Source of the DNA: Virgisporangium aurantiacum
Lineage (GTDB): Bacteria > Actinomycetota > Actinomycetes > Mycobacteriales > Micromonosporaceae
Assembly (NCBI RefSeq): GCF_016863635.1
Contig: NZ_BOPG01000091.1
Span: forward strand, 1-46,539
Reading direction: 5' to 3'
DNA: 46,539 nucleotides
Shown here: positions 17,064 to 25,251 of the stretch, in pieces
How positions within the stretch are numbered: the first letter of the stretch is position 1
How the letters are laid out: each line of letters opens with the position of its first letter
The notes under the pieces: model-generated
What the model was told of the DNA's origin: nothing
Databases searched by the model: none
Seen by the model: only the letters and a program-made list of their open reading frames with translations
Program-made: the position numbers and the translations under genes

Positions 17064-18512
17064 ATGACCTCACATGTCCGCGCCGGGTCCCGGACGCCGG
17101 TGACGGAACCCGGAATCAGCCCACCGCCGCCTCGGCGGTGGCTGATGCTGGCGCTGCTGAGCGCCGCCCAGTTCATGCTCATCCTCGACATCACCGTCGT
17201 GAACATCGCCCTGCCGGACATCGGCAGCGACCTCGGCCTGCAACGTGACGCACTGACCTGGGTGGTGACGGCCTACACGCTGATGTTCGGCGGGCTCATG
17301 CTCGTCGGCGGGCGGGCGGCCGACCTGTTCGGCGCCCGCCGCGTGCTGCTCGCCGGTCTCACGGTCTTCACCGCCGCGTCGCTGGCGGCCGGCCTGGCGC
17401 CGAACGCCGCGGTCCTGGTGGGCGGGCGGGCGTTCCAGGGCGTCGGAGCGGCGTTGATCTCACCGGCCGCGCTCGCGATCGTCACCACGACCTTCCACGG
17501 CGCCGACCGGCACCGCGCGCTCGGCGTGTGGGCCGCGCTCGGTGGAACCGGCTCCGCCGTCGGCGTACTCCTCGGTGGACTGCTGACCGCGGGTCCGGGC
17601 TGGCAGTGGGTGTTCTTCATCAACGTGCCGGTGGGCGTGGCCGTGCTGGCCGGCCTGTCGGCGATCGCCCCAGCATCCCAGCCGGCCGTCCGTGGCCGAC
17701 GGATCGACCTGCCCGGTGCGGTCCTCGTGACCGCCGCCACCGGCGCTCTGATCTACGCGTTGATCACGGCGGGCGACGTCGGGTGGGTGGCCGCCCCGAC
17801 CCTCGCCGCGCTCGGCGCGGCCGGGCTGCTCTACGCCGGCTTCGCCGTAGTGCAGCGGACGGTGCGCGCGCCGCTGATCGACCTGCGGGTGCTCCTGCGG
17901 CGGCGGGTGTCGGCCGGGGCGTTCCTCATGCTCGTGGCGACCGGTCTGCTCGTCGCCGGTTTCTTCCTCGGGTCGTTCCATCTGCAGCACGTGGCCGGCT
18001 ACAGCGCCGCCGGCACCGGCCTGGCGTTCCTGCCGGTCGCTGTCGCCACCATCGTCGGGGCGCACGCGGGTGGCCGCGCGATCGGTCGGATCGGCGCCCG
18101 GCCGTTGGCGACGGTCGGGCTGCTGATCGCGGCGGCGGGTGCCGGCACCGTCGCGGTGTGGACGACGGCGCCCGCGCTGATCGTCGGGGTCAGCGTCGGC
18201 GCCGCCGGTCTCGGTGCGACGTTCGTGGCGGCGACGACCACCGCTCTGGCGCACACCGATCCGGCCGAGGCCGGGGTCAGATCGGGACTCGTCAACACCT
18301 TCCACGAACTCGGCGCCGCCCTGGGCGTGGCGACCGTCTCGGCGATCGCCGCAACCAGCCTGGCCGGGACCGGCACCGGCGCACCGGCCACGGGTGGCTT
18401 CACCGCCGCGTTCGCGTTCAGCGCCGCGGCGGCCTTGACGGCGGCGGTGCTGGCCGCGGTGCTCGTCCCGGCGGGCCGGCCACCGGCAGGCGCCGTCCGG
18501 CACATGCACTGA
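17064..18512 (+). CDS. DHA2-family MFS multidrug exporter (14 TM)
   Basis: 482 residues from ATG 17064. Typical DHA2 signatures are present: the first helix motif QFMLILDITVVNIALPDIG, motif A region GGRAADLFGARRVLLAG, and the long alternating hydrophobic pattern giving about 14 membrane segments. Substrate is unknown; relatives expel drugs or antibiotics by proton antiport. It is controlled presumably by the divergent TetR. A strong terminator follows at 18525. Confidence 0.9.
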   Translation: MTSHVRAGSRTPVTEPGISPPPPRRWLMLALLSAAQFMLILDITVVNIALPDIGSDLGLQRDALTWVVTAYTLMFGGLMLVGGRAADLFGARRVLLAGLTVFTAASLAAGLAPNAAVLVGGRAFQGVGAALISPAALAIVTTTFHGADRHRALGVWAALGGTGSAVGVLLGGLLTAGPGWQWVFFINVPVGVAVLAGLSAIAPASQPAVRGRRIDLPGAVLVTAATGALIYALITAGDVGWVAAPTLAALGAAGLLYAGFAVVQRTVRAPLIDLRVLLRRRVSAGAFLMLVATGLLVAGFFLGSFHLQHVAGYSAAGTGLAFLPVAVATIVGAHAGGRAIGRIGARPLATVGLLIAAAGAGTVAVWTTAPALIVGVSVGAAGLGATFVAATTTALAHTDPAEAGVRSGLVNTFHELGAALGVATVSAIAATSLAGTGTGAPATGGFTAAFAFSAAAALTAAVLAAVLVPAGRPPAGAVRHMH

Positions 18513-18524
18513 CACGGCGCCGGC

Positions 18525-18558
18525 GAACGGGCCCACGGCAGGCGCCGTGGGCCCGTTC
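18525..18558. terminator. Bidirectional hairpin terminator between convergent genes
   Basis: A perfect 15-bp stem, GAACGGGCCCACGGC (18525-18539) against its complement (18544-18558), closes a 4-nt loop. It lies between the stops of the convergent MFS and copper-ATPase genes. There is no U-tract, as is usual in actinobacteria. Confidence 0.8.
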
Positions 18559-18564
18559 CGGTGT

Positions 18565-20691
18565 TCACCGCGGGTCGGGTGTGAGGCGGACCCGGCGCAG
18601 GAGTTGGGCGTTGAGCGCGACCACGATCGTCGACGCCGACATGAGCACGGCGCCGATGGCCGGGCTGAGCGTGATTCCGGCCCAGGCCAGCACTCCAGCG
18701 GCGAGCGGGATGGCGACGACGTTGTAGCCGGCGGCCCAGGCCAGGTTCTGGATCATCTTCCGGTACGACGCCTTCGACAGGCGGATCACGCCGGTGACGC
18801 CGCGCGGGTCGGAGGAGGCGAGAACCACGCCGGCGGACTCGATGGCCACGTCGGTACCGGCGCCGATGGCCAGCCCGACGTCGGCGCGGGCCAGCGCCGG
18901 CGCGTCGTTGACGCCGTCACCGACCATGGCGACGGTCAGGCCGCGGGCCTGCAGGTCGGCGACCGCCCGGTCCTTGTCGGCGGGCAGGACCTCGGCGAAG
19001 ACCTCGTCGACGTCGGGTCGGAAACCCAGGTCGGCGGCGACGGCTTCGGCCACCGGTCGTGCGTCCCCGGTGATCATGACGATCTTCCGGACGCCCTGCT
19101 TCCGCAGCTGCTCGATTGCCTCCCGGGCCTCCGGCCGGACCTCGTCCTCGAGTGCGAACGCGCCGATCACCTCCGGTGCGCCACTGGCGTCGGGAGCGTC
19201 ACCTTCACCGTCACCGAGGCGGATCAGGTGCAGCACGGCCGCGCCCCGGTCGGACCAGTCTGCCGTCCGCTCGGCCAGGTCGTCGGGAACCGTCGCGTGA
19301 AACTCGCGTAGCAGGGACGGGCCGCCGACGGCGTAGGTGACGCCGTCGACCTCGGCCTGGACGCCGCGACCGGTCAGGGACCGGAACTCGCGGGCGGTTG
19401 CCTGCAGTCCGCGTCCGGCTGCGGTGGCGACGATGGCCTTGGCTAAGGGATGTTCGCTGTCGGACTCGACTGCGGCGGCGATCCGCAGCACCTCGTCGTC
19501 GTTCCCGCCCGCAGTGGCCGCGATGCCGGTGACGGTGTGCGCGCCCTTGGTCAGGGTGCCGGTCTTGTCGAACAGGACCGCGTCGACGGTGCGCATGCGT
19601 TCCAGCGCCAGCCGGTCCTTGATCAGGATGCCGGCCTTCGCCGACACGGCGGTGGACAGCGCGATCACCAGCGGGATGGCCAGGCCGAGCGCGTGGGGGC
19701 AGGCGATCACGAGCACGGTGACGGTGCGGACCACGGACTGGTCGAGGTCACCGACCGCCCACCAGACCAGGAACGTCACCAGCGCCGCGGCGGTGGCGAT
19801 GTAGAACAGCATCGCGGCGAACCGGTCGGCGAGCACCTGTGCGCGTCCGCTCGATGCCTGCGCCTGGGCGACCAGGCGGCCGATGCCGGCCAGCGCGGTG
19901 TCCTCTCCGACGGCGTCGACCTGCACCCGCAGCGCCGAGTCGGTGGCCACGGTGCCGGCGACCACGCGGTCACCGACGCCGCGGGGCACCGGTCGGGACT
20001 CGCCGGTGATCATCGATTCGTCGAGTTCCGCCGACCCGTCGACGATGCGTCCGTCGGCGGGAACGCGGGCGCCGGAGCGGACCAGCACGGTGTCACCGAC
20101 GCGCAGTTCGGCGACGGCGACCCGCTCGACGGACCCGTCGTCGGTGACGCGCTCGGCGTCGTCGGGCAGCAGTGCGGCCAGCGCGGCGAGCGCGCCCTGG
20201 GCCTGGCCGATGGCCTTCATCTCCTGCCAGTGCCCGAGCAGCATGATGGTGACCAGCGCGGCCAGTTCCCACCAGAAGTCCAGGTCGAACAGGCCGAACG
20301 TGGTTGCCAGGGACGCGCCGTAGGCGACGGTGATCGCCATCGAGATCAGCAGCATCATTCCGGGTGCCCGGTCGCGGATCTCGCTGATGCCACCGACGAG
20401 GAACGGCCAGCCGCCGTAGAGGAACACCACCGATCCGAGGACCGGTCCCACGAGATCGATGCCGGGGAAGTCGAGGGTGTAGCCGAACCAGTCCATCACC
20501 ATGGGGCTGGTCGCCACGATCGGGACGGTCAGGACCAGGCTGAGCCAGAACTTGCGGCGGAACATCTCCGGGTCGTGCCCGGCGTGCTTGTCATGCCCCT
20601 GATGCCCACCGTGGCCTTGATGCGTCCCGTGACCGTCATGGTGGTCGTGGGCGCGCGCCGGGGTCGCGGTCGTGCCTGGGTGCTGAGTCAT
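18565..20691 (-). CDS. copB: Copper-translocating P-type ATPase, CPH (CopB, P1B-3) type
   Basis: 708 residues from ATG 20691 behind ggtggtgaag. The N-terminus is a His-rich stretch (HDHHDGHGTHQGHGGHQGH) instead of CXXC metal-binding domains. The core has the actuator TGES, the membrane signature ACPHALGLAIPL, the phosphorylation motif DKTGTLT and the hinge GDGVNDAPAL. CPH rather than CPC marks the CopB subgroup, which exports Cu(II) or Ag. About 8 membrane helices are predicted. Expression is probably set by the CsoR-like box at 20718. No csoR or copZ gene is adjacent, so the regulator must be elsewhere. Confidence 0.9.
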   Translation of the reverse strand: MTQHPGTTATPARAHDHHDGHGTHQGHGGHQGHDKHAGHDPEMFRRKFWLSLVLTVPIVATSPMVMDWFGYTLDFPGIDLVGPVLGSVVFLYGGWPFLVGGISEIRDRAPGMMLLISMAITVAYGASLATTFGLFDLDFWWELAALVTIMLLGHWQEMKAIGQAQGALAALAALLPDDAERVTDDGSVERVAVAELRVGDTVLVRSGARVPADGRIVDGSAELDESMITGESRPVPRGVGDRVVAGTVATDSALRVQVDAVGEDTALAGIGRLVAQAQASSGRAQVLADRFAAMLFYIATAAALVTFLVWWAVGDLDQSVVRTVTVLVIACPHALGLAIPLVIALSTAVSAKAGILIKDRLALERMRTVDAVLFDKTGTLTKGAHTVTGIAATAGGNDDEVLRIAAAVESDSEHPLAKAIVATAAGRGLQATAREFRSLTGRGVQAEVDGVTYAVGGPSLLREFHATVPDDLAERTADWSDRGAAVLHLIRLGDGEGDAPDASGAPEVIGAFALEDEVRPEAREAIEQLRKQGVRKIVMITGDARPVAEAVAADLGFRPDVDEVFAEVLPADKDRAVADLQARGLTVAMVGDGVNDAPALARADVGLAIGAGTDVAIESAGVVLASSDPRGVTGVIRLSKASYRKMIQNLAWAAGYNVVAIPLAAGVLAWAGITLSPAIGAVLMSASTIVVALNAQLLRRVRLTPDPR

Positions 20692-20717
20692 CTTCACCAC
20701 CTCCGTGGTCCTCAACT

Positions 20718-20736
20718 TATACCCCCTGGGGGTATA
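20718..20736. promoter_or_regulatory. CsoR-like copper operator
   Basis: TATACCCCCTGGGGGTATA is a 19-bp perfect palindrome with one central base, matching the known CsoR box (TACCCC-N-GGGGTA type). It starts 27 nt upstream of the ATPase start codon. Confidence 0.8.
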
Positions 20737-21022
20737 TTGCCAAGGTCGGGCGCCGGACCTGTTCGTCACATCCGCGGTAGCCCGGCTCACGCGAACCACG
20801 AGGGCGCGTCGGCGAGATCCCCGACCCGCAATGCTCCGGGCGTGACGCGCTTCTTGCGTATCACGGACACACAACGACGCGGATCATTGGCTAGAGTCGG
20901 ACCAGAGACGCAAGGCGCTCACGACAGGCCGGTGGCGAGGCACGCGATCACCGACAGTTGTCGGCGGGCCCTTCGGGACTCGCCGTTCACCCTGCTCGAT
21001 CGGGGGAGAGCGAGGTCTCTGC

Positions 21023-21967
21023 ATGCTGTTTGGACGCCTTCGGGAGATGCGGCGCCGTGAGCGCTGCATCCTGGCGGGACTGACAGTCGTCATCATGCTG
21101 CTGGTTGGATCGGTGGGCTGCGAAGCGGCCAATGAGACCACCGACCAGGGCATACCGAAGAAGTTGCGCGTCGGTGTGGTGCCGAACATCTCGCCGGAGA
21201 AGCAGCGGGCCCAGTACGAGCCGTTGCGGACCTATCTGGCGGATCGGCTGAAGGTCGATACCGAGCTGTTCGTCGCCGACAACTATGCCGGCGTGGTGGC
21301 CGCGCTGGTAGCGGGCCAGGTCGATGTGGCCTACCTCGGTGGACTCACCTATGCACAGGCACAGGAGCAGGCAAAGGGTGTGGTGCCGCTGGTCACCGAG
21401 GTCGACCAGGAGACCGGTACGCCACGGTATTTCTCCGCGGTCGTCGTACAGAACAGGTCCGCGCATCGCTCGGTCGGTGACGTGGTCACCGCCGGGGGGA
21501 CGTTCGCGTTCGGCGATGTCAGTTCGACATCGGGAAGCCTGTATCCACGGATGATGCTGGTGTCGGCGGGAGCGAAGTGTGACAAGGGCGATCTGAAGAA
21601 ATGTCCACCGCTGAAGACGGTCACCTTCACCGGCGGTCATGACGCCACGGCCCAAGCGGTGCTCAACGGCGCGGCCGAGGCCGGCGGCATCGAACTGCGG
21701 ATCCTGCACCGGCTGGAGAAGCAGGGCACGATCCCTCCAGGGGCGTTGCGGGTGGTTGGTCAGCAGGAGGTGATGGGCTACCCGTGGGTCGCCCGCTCCG
21801 GGCTGAGCGAGGAGGCGCGGACAGCCGTCACTGACGCGTTCACCGCGATCAGCGACAGCAAGTTGCTCGATCTGCTGCGGGCGAAGTCGTTCGTCAAGGT
21901 GACCGCCGCCGACTATGAAGAGGTCCGGTCGAACGCGTCGACGCTGGGCCTGCTCACCCCGGCGTGA
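21023..21967 (+). CDS. PhnD-family substrate-binding lipoprotein of an ABC importer
   Basis: 314 residues, ATG 21023. A basic N-terminus, a hydrophobic core (CILAGLTVVIMLLVGSVG) and Cys33 form a lipoprotein-type signal (the lipobox SVGC is imperfect). The mature protein is a type-2 periplasmic-binding fold of the PhnD/phosphonate-phosphite class: LRVGVVPNISPEKQRAQYEPL, VAYLGGLTYAQAQEQ, FGDVSSTSGSLYPR. It captures an oxyanion outside the cell. No phosphonate-degrading genes are nearby. The downstream neighbours are selenium genes, so selenite/selenate or another sulfur/selenium oxyanion is a plausible but unproven ligand. It overlaps the ATPase gene by 4 nt. Confidence 0.85.
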   Translation: MLFGRLREMRRRERCILAGLTVVIMLLVGSVGCEAANETTDQGIPKKLRVGVVPNISPEKQRAQYEPLRTYLADRLKVDTELFVADNYAGVVAALVAGQVDVAYLGGLTYAQAQEQAKGVVPLVTEVDQETGTPRYFSAVVVQNRSAHRSVGDVVTAGGTFAFGDVSSTSGSLYPRMMLVSAGAKCDKGDLKKCPPLKTVTFTGGHDATAQAVLNGAAEAGGIELRILHRLEKQGTIPPGALRVVGQQEVMGYPWVARSGLSEEARTAVTDAFTAISDSKLLDLLRAKSFVKVTAADYEEVRSNASTLGLLTPA

Positions 21968-22704
21968 CCGGCGCGGACATCGTCCTCGAGGACGTCACGG
22001 TCACCTTTGCAGGTCGCGCGGTCCCCGCGCTCGACCGGGTTTCGGTGTCGGTACGGGCCGGCGAGCAGCTCGCGCTCGTCGGCCCGTCCGGGGCGGGCAA
22101 GAGCACCCTGCTACGGCTCCTGCTGGGCGGGGTCCGTCCGGCCGGGGGCCGGGTGCGGGTCGGCGGTCTGGATCCCTTCGCGACCCAGCAGGTGCGGCAA
22201 CTACGCCAGTTCACCGGATACGTGCGCCAGCGCGACGATCTGGTGCCGGGAGTGTCGGCGCGCACGAACATCCTGATGGGCCAGTCGTGGTCCTGGCGCA
22301 TGCCGGACTGGTGGGCGGTGGCCCGGGGCAGGGTGCCGTCGCGACACGCGGCCAGGCTGGCTGAACTCGCTGAGGGTCACGGCATCACCGACATCCTCGA
22401 CGAGCGGGTCGAGAACCTCTCGGGCGGGCAGCGGCAACGCGTGGCGCTCGCCCGGGCGCTGCTGGGCGATCCGCGGCTGCTGCTGGCCGACGAGACAACG
22501 AGCGGCCTGGACCCGGTGAATGCCGCCCGAGCCGTGGCCGATCTGACCTCGGTGGAAGGAGCGACGGTCATGCTCAGCACGCATGACGTCTCCCTCGCCG
22601 GCCGGTTCGCGCGGGTGGTGGCGTTGCGGGCCGGCCGGATCGCCCACGACGGGGCGCCGCCCGACGCGCGCGAGACGGAGCTCATCTATGCCCACGGAAG
22701 CTGA
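21964..22704 (+). CDS. PhnC-type ABC importer ATPase
   Basis: 246 residues, GTG 21964 overlapping the previous stop. Walker A GPSGAGKST, signature LSGGQRQR, Walker B LLLADETTSGLDP and switch His in STHDVS are all intact. It pairs with the adjacent PhnD- and PhnE-like proteins. It energises import of the unknown oxyanion. Confidence 0.9.
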   Translation: MTGADIVLEDVTVTFAGRAVPALDRVSVSVRAGEQLALVGPSGAGKSTLLRLLLGGVRPAGGRVRVGGLDPFATQQVRQLRQFTGYVRQRDDLVPGVSARTNILMGQSWSWRMPDWWAVARGRVPSRHAARLAELAEGHGITDILDERVENLSGGQRQRVALARALLGDPRLLLADETTSGLDPVNAARAVADLTSVEGATVMLSTHDVSLAGRFARVVALRAGRIAHDGAPPDARETELIYAHGS

Positions 22705-23593
22705 TCTGGACGAGCCGGAAACCGCGTGGCGAAGTCGGACTCCGGCGCGCGGGCCGACCCGGCAGCCGTTGCGGACGGTCCGATGGATCGGGTTGCTGAC
22801 CGCGGTGACCGTGGTGGTGTGGTCGCTGAACGGCGCCGAGGTCGGTGTCGGTCCGCTGATCGAGGGTCGGTCCGGTGCGGCTCGCCTGCTGTCCGGGCTG
22901 TTCCCGCCCGATCTCGACCCGCAACTGCTCGCCCGCATCGGACAGGCGACCGTCGAGACGTTGCAGATTTCCATCGCCGCCCTCGTGCTCGGCGCGTTGC
23001 TCGGCCTTCCTCTGTCGGTGTTGATCGCGGGGAACGTGCAGGCGCCGCGCTACCTGGCCCTCGCCGCCCGCTGGCTGGCGATGGTGTTGCGCGGTGTGCC
23101 GGAACTGTTGTGGGCTCTGTTGTTCGTCGCCGCCGTGGGTCTGGGACCGGCGGCCGGCGCCTACGCGATCGGCCTGCACTCGGCCGGAATGATGGCCAAG
23201 CTGTGCTCGGAGCAGATGGAGGCGGTGGACGCCGCCCCGGTGGAAGCGATGCGGTTGACCGGCAGTTCGAGACTGGCGACGGCGTTGCTGGCGATCCTTC
23301 CGCAGGCCCGCGGAACGGTCGCCTCGCAGTTGCTGTACCAGTGGGAGTGCAACGTCCGCAGTTCGGTGGTGATCGGGTACGTCGGTGCCGGCGGCCTGGG
23401 CCAGGAACTGGGGGTGGCGCTGCATCTGTTCCGCTATCAGGAACTGGCCACGTTGATGGCGGCCGTGTTGATCCTGGTGTTGGTGGTCGACGGCGCGTCC
23501 GTGCTCGTACGCCGCCGGATGGGAGTTGCTACCGGCCTGCCGGGTGAGTGCGAGCGACCGCGGTACCAGCGGTTGTGGACGGGACGGTCGTGA
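22688..23593 (+). CDS. PhnE-type ABC importer permease
   Basis: 301 residues from ATG 22688, overlapping phnC by 17 nt. One N-terminal hydrophobic helix is followed by the binding-protein-dependent permease core of about 5 helices. The EAA loop is visible as EAMRLTGSSRLATALLAILPQARG. It completes a three-gene importer. Its 3' end overlaps the convergent cysteine desulfurase by 65 bp, an unusual tail-to-tail overlap that would make antisense RNA if both are read through. Confidence 0.87.
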   Translation: MPTEADLDEPETAWRSRTPARGPTRQPLRTVRWIGLLTAVTVVVWSLNGAEVGVGPLIEGRSGAARLLSGLFPPDLDPQLLARIGQATVETLQISIAALVLGALLGLPLSVLIAGNVQAPRYLALAARWLAMVLRGVPELLWALLFVAAVGLGPAAGAYAIGLHSAGMMAKLCSEQMEAVDAAPVEAMRLTGSSRLATALLAILPQARGTVASQLLYQWECNVRSSVVIGYVGAGGLGQELGVALHLFRYQELATLMAAVLILVLVVDGASVLVRRRMGVATGLPGECERPRYQRLWTGRS

Positions 23594-24746
23594 CCTCGGC
23601 GTCGTACCGGCGGACGGCGTCGGCGATGGCGGCGGCCGCCGTGGTGACGTCGTCGTCGGTGGTCCACCGTCCGACGGTGAGCCGCAGGGCGCCAAGGGCC
23701 CGCTCGGCGGGGATGCCCATCGCGAGGAGGACGGCGGAGGGCGCCGATTCGCCGGCGTGGCAGGCGGATCCGGTCGACGCGGCGACCGTCTCGGTGAATC
23801 CGAGTACGTCGTTGCCGATGACGCCGTCGATGCTGACGTTGAGCGTGTTGGGCAGCCGCTGTTCGCGTGAGCCGTTAAGGTGCACTCGGCCGGGCAGCAG
23901 TGCCCGTAGGTGGTCCTCCAACAGGTCACGGCGGCGACGTGCGGCAGCCATGGCTTCCCGCCGGTCGGCCAGGAGTCGGCATGCCTCGCCGAGGCCGACG
24001 ATGCCGGCGACGTTCTCCGTACCCGAGCGCAGGCCGTGCTCCTGGCCGCCGCCGTATCCGACCGGTTCCAGGCGCAGGCCGCGGCGGCGGTACAGCACGC
24101 CGATCCCTTTGGGTGCGTACATCTTGTGGCCGACCAGGGTCAGCAGATCGACACCCAGTTCGGTGACGCGGACGTCGAGGCGGCCGGCGGACTGGGCGGC
24201 GTCGGTGTGGAACGGCACGCCCCGGTCGTGTGCCGCACTGGCCAGTGCCGCGATGGACTGGATGGTTCCGGTCTCGGCGTTCGCGTGCATGATCGAGGCG
24301 ACCGCGGTGCGCTCGGAGAGGGCCTCGGCGAAGGCGGACGGATCGACGGTGCCGTCGCCGCCGACCGGGAGGTATGTGACGGTGCAGCCGTGCAGGCGCT
24401 GGAGACTCTCGCAGGTCTGCAATACGGCCGGATGTTCGGTGCACTGGGTGACCACGTGCGACCGGCGGGACTCGCCGGTCAGGCCGCCGCCCAGCACGAT
24501 GCCACGGATGGCCAGATGATCCGCCTCGGATCCGCTGCCGGTGAAGACGATCTCGTCGGATTCGCAGTCCAGGAACTCAGCCACCTGGCCGCGGGCGTTG
24601 TCGACCGCCACCCGGGCACGGACGCCGAAGCGGTGACTGCTCGACGGGTTGCCGAACGCGCCGTGCAGAAAGGGCGCCATCGCGTCGGCCACCCGAGGGT
24701 CGACGGGTGTGGTGGCGTTGTGATCGAGATATACAGCATCGGTCAT
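23529..24746 (-). CDS. Cysteine desulfurase / selenocysteine lyase-like (NifS/IscS type)
   Basis: 405 residues from ATG 24746. Fold-type I PLP enzyme: YLDHNATTP start, HANAETGTIQ, TDAAQSAGRL, PLP Lys208 in VGHKMYAPKG, and the persulfide-forming Cys329 in ASTGSACHAGES. Family members take S from cysteine or Se from selenocysteine and form a Cys persulfide/perselenide. No isc/suf scaffold genes are present here. It lies between a putative oxyanion importer and tRNA-Sec/selD, so delivering selenide for SelD is the likely job (inference). The divergent intergenic region contains an operator-like motif shared with the TetR/MMPL pair. Confidence 0.85.
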   Translation of the reverse strand: MTDAVYLDHNATTPVDPRVADAMAPFLHGAFGNPSSSHRFGVRARVAVDNARGQVAEFLDCESDEIVFTGSGSEADHLAIRGIVLGGGLTGESRRSHVVTQCTEHPAVLQTCESLQRLHGCTVTYLPVGGDGTVDPSAFAEALSERTAVASIMHANAETGTIQSIAALASAAHDRGVPFHTDAAQSAGRLDVRVTELGVDLLTLVGHKMYAPKGIGVLYRRRGLRLEPVGYGGGQEHGLRSGTENVAGIVGLGEACRLLADRREAMAAARRRRDLLEDHLRALLPGRVHLNGSREQRLPNTLNVSIDGVIGNDVLGFTETVAASTGSACHAGESAPSAVLLAMGIPAERALGALRLTVGRWTTDDDVTTAAAAIADAVRRYDAEVTTVPSTTAGTAVARTHPAGR

Positions 24747-24872
24747 CACAGAATCACGCACAGGTATATACCAGGAATGTTCCTGGCGTATCCGTCAGCC
24801 AGGCAAGAATTGTTTCCCCCGAGTAACTTATGGTTTCGATGATTTGCGCACGCAGACCCGTGGCAAGGCACT

Positions 24873-24887
24873 ACATACACCGTAAGT
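24873..24887. promoter_or_regulatory. Operator-like site shared with the TetR/MMPL locus
   Basis: ACATACACCGTAAGT is, on the opposite strand, identical to ACTTACGGTGTATGT at 31505-31519. Here it lies between the divergent cysteine desulfurase and tRNA-Sec. Half-site symmetry (ACWTACR-N-YGTAAGT) fits a TetR-type site. Confidence 0.55.
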
Positions 24888-24958
24888 GTGAAGCCTCTGG
24901 ATGTCAACGTCTCGACCGCCCTTTCAGTTGTCGGGGGGTCGGCTGTACGCTCTGCCGC

Positions 24959-25054
24959 GGAGGTGTTCAGGTACCTGGTGGGCCTCCCCGCCTTCAAAGC
25001 GGGTGGGACGGGGAACCCTCGTCCGGCGGGTTCGATTCCCGTCCGCCTCCGCCA
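24959..25054 (+). tRNA. selC: tRNA-Sec (anticodon UCA)
   Basis: 96 nt including an encoded CCA. The acceptor begins GGAGGTG and pairs with ...CGCCTCC before discriminator G and CCA, giving the extended acceptor typical of bacterial tRNA-Sec. The anticodon stem CCCGC/GCGGG encloses a loop with TCA at 24994-24996. A long variable arm (gggacggggaaccctcgtcc) and the T-arm GGCGGGTTCGATTCCCGTC follow. The D-arm is compact. All features match tRNA-Sec, and selD-A-B lie 1.7 kb downstream. Confidence 0.97.
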
Positions 25055-25251
25055 TTTCTACTGGTCAGAGCGCTGATCGCTCCATCGGCCCGGATCGGAA
25101 CTCGGGGCGATCGTCGATCAGTTGCCGAGTCAGACGCGTGACAGAACTATTACCGACTCATCGACGGGGTTGCAGATGTCCCGAGTGGTGAGTAACTATG
25201 GGCGCCATTCATTACTGGACGTCGCGTCATCAATCAACGGGGGAGTGAGAC

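Noticed and set aside
19450..21060. Open frame of 536 codons on the plus strand antisense to the copper ATPase
   Set aside because: The P-type ATPase motifs are complete on the other strand, and this frame has no domain.
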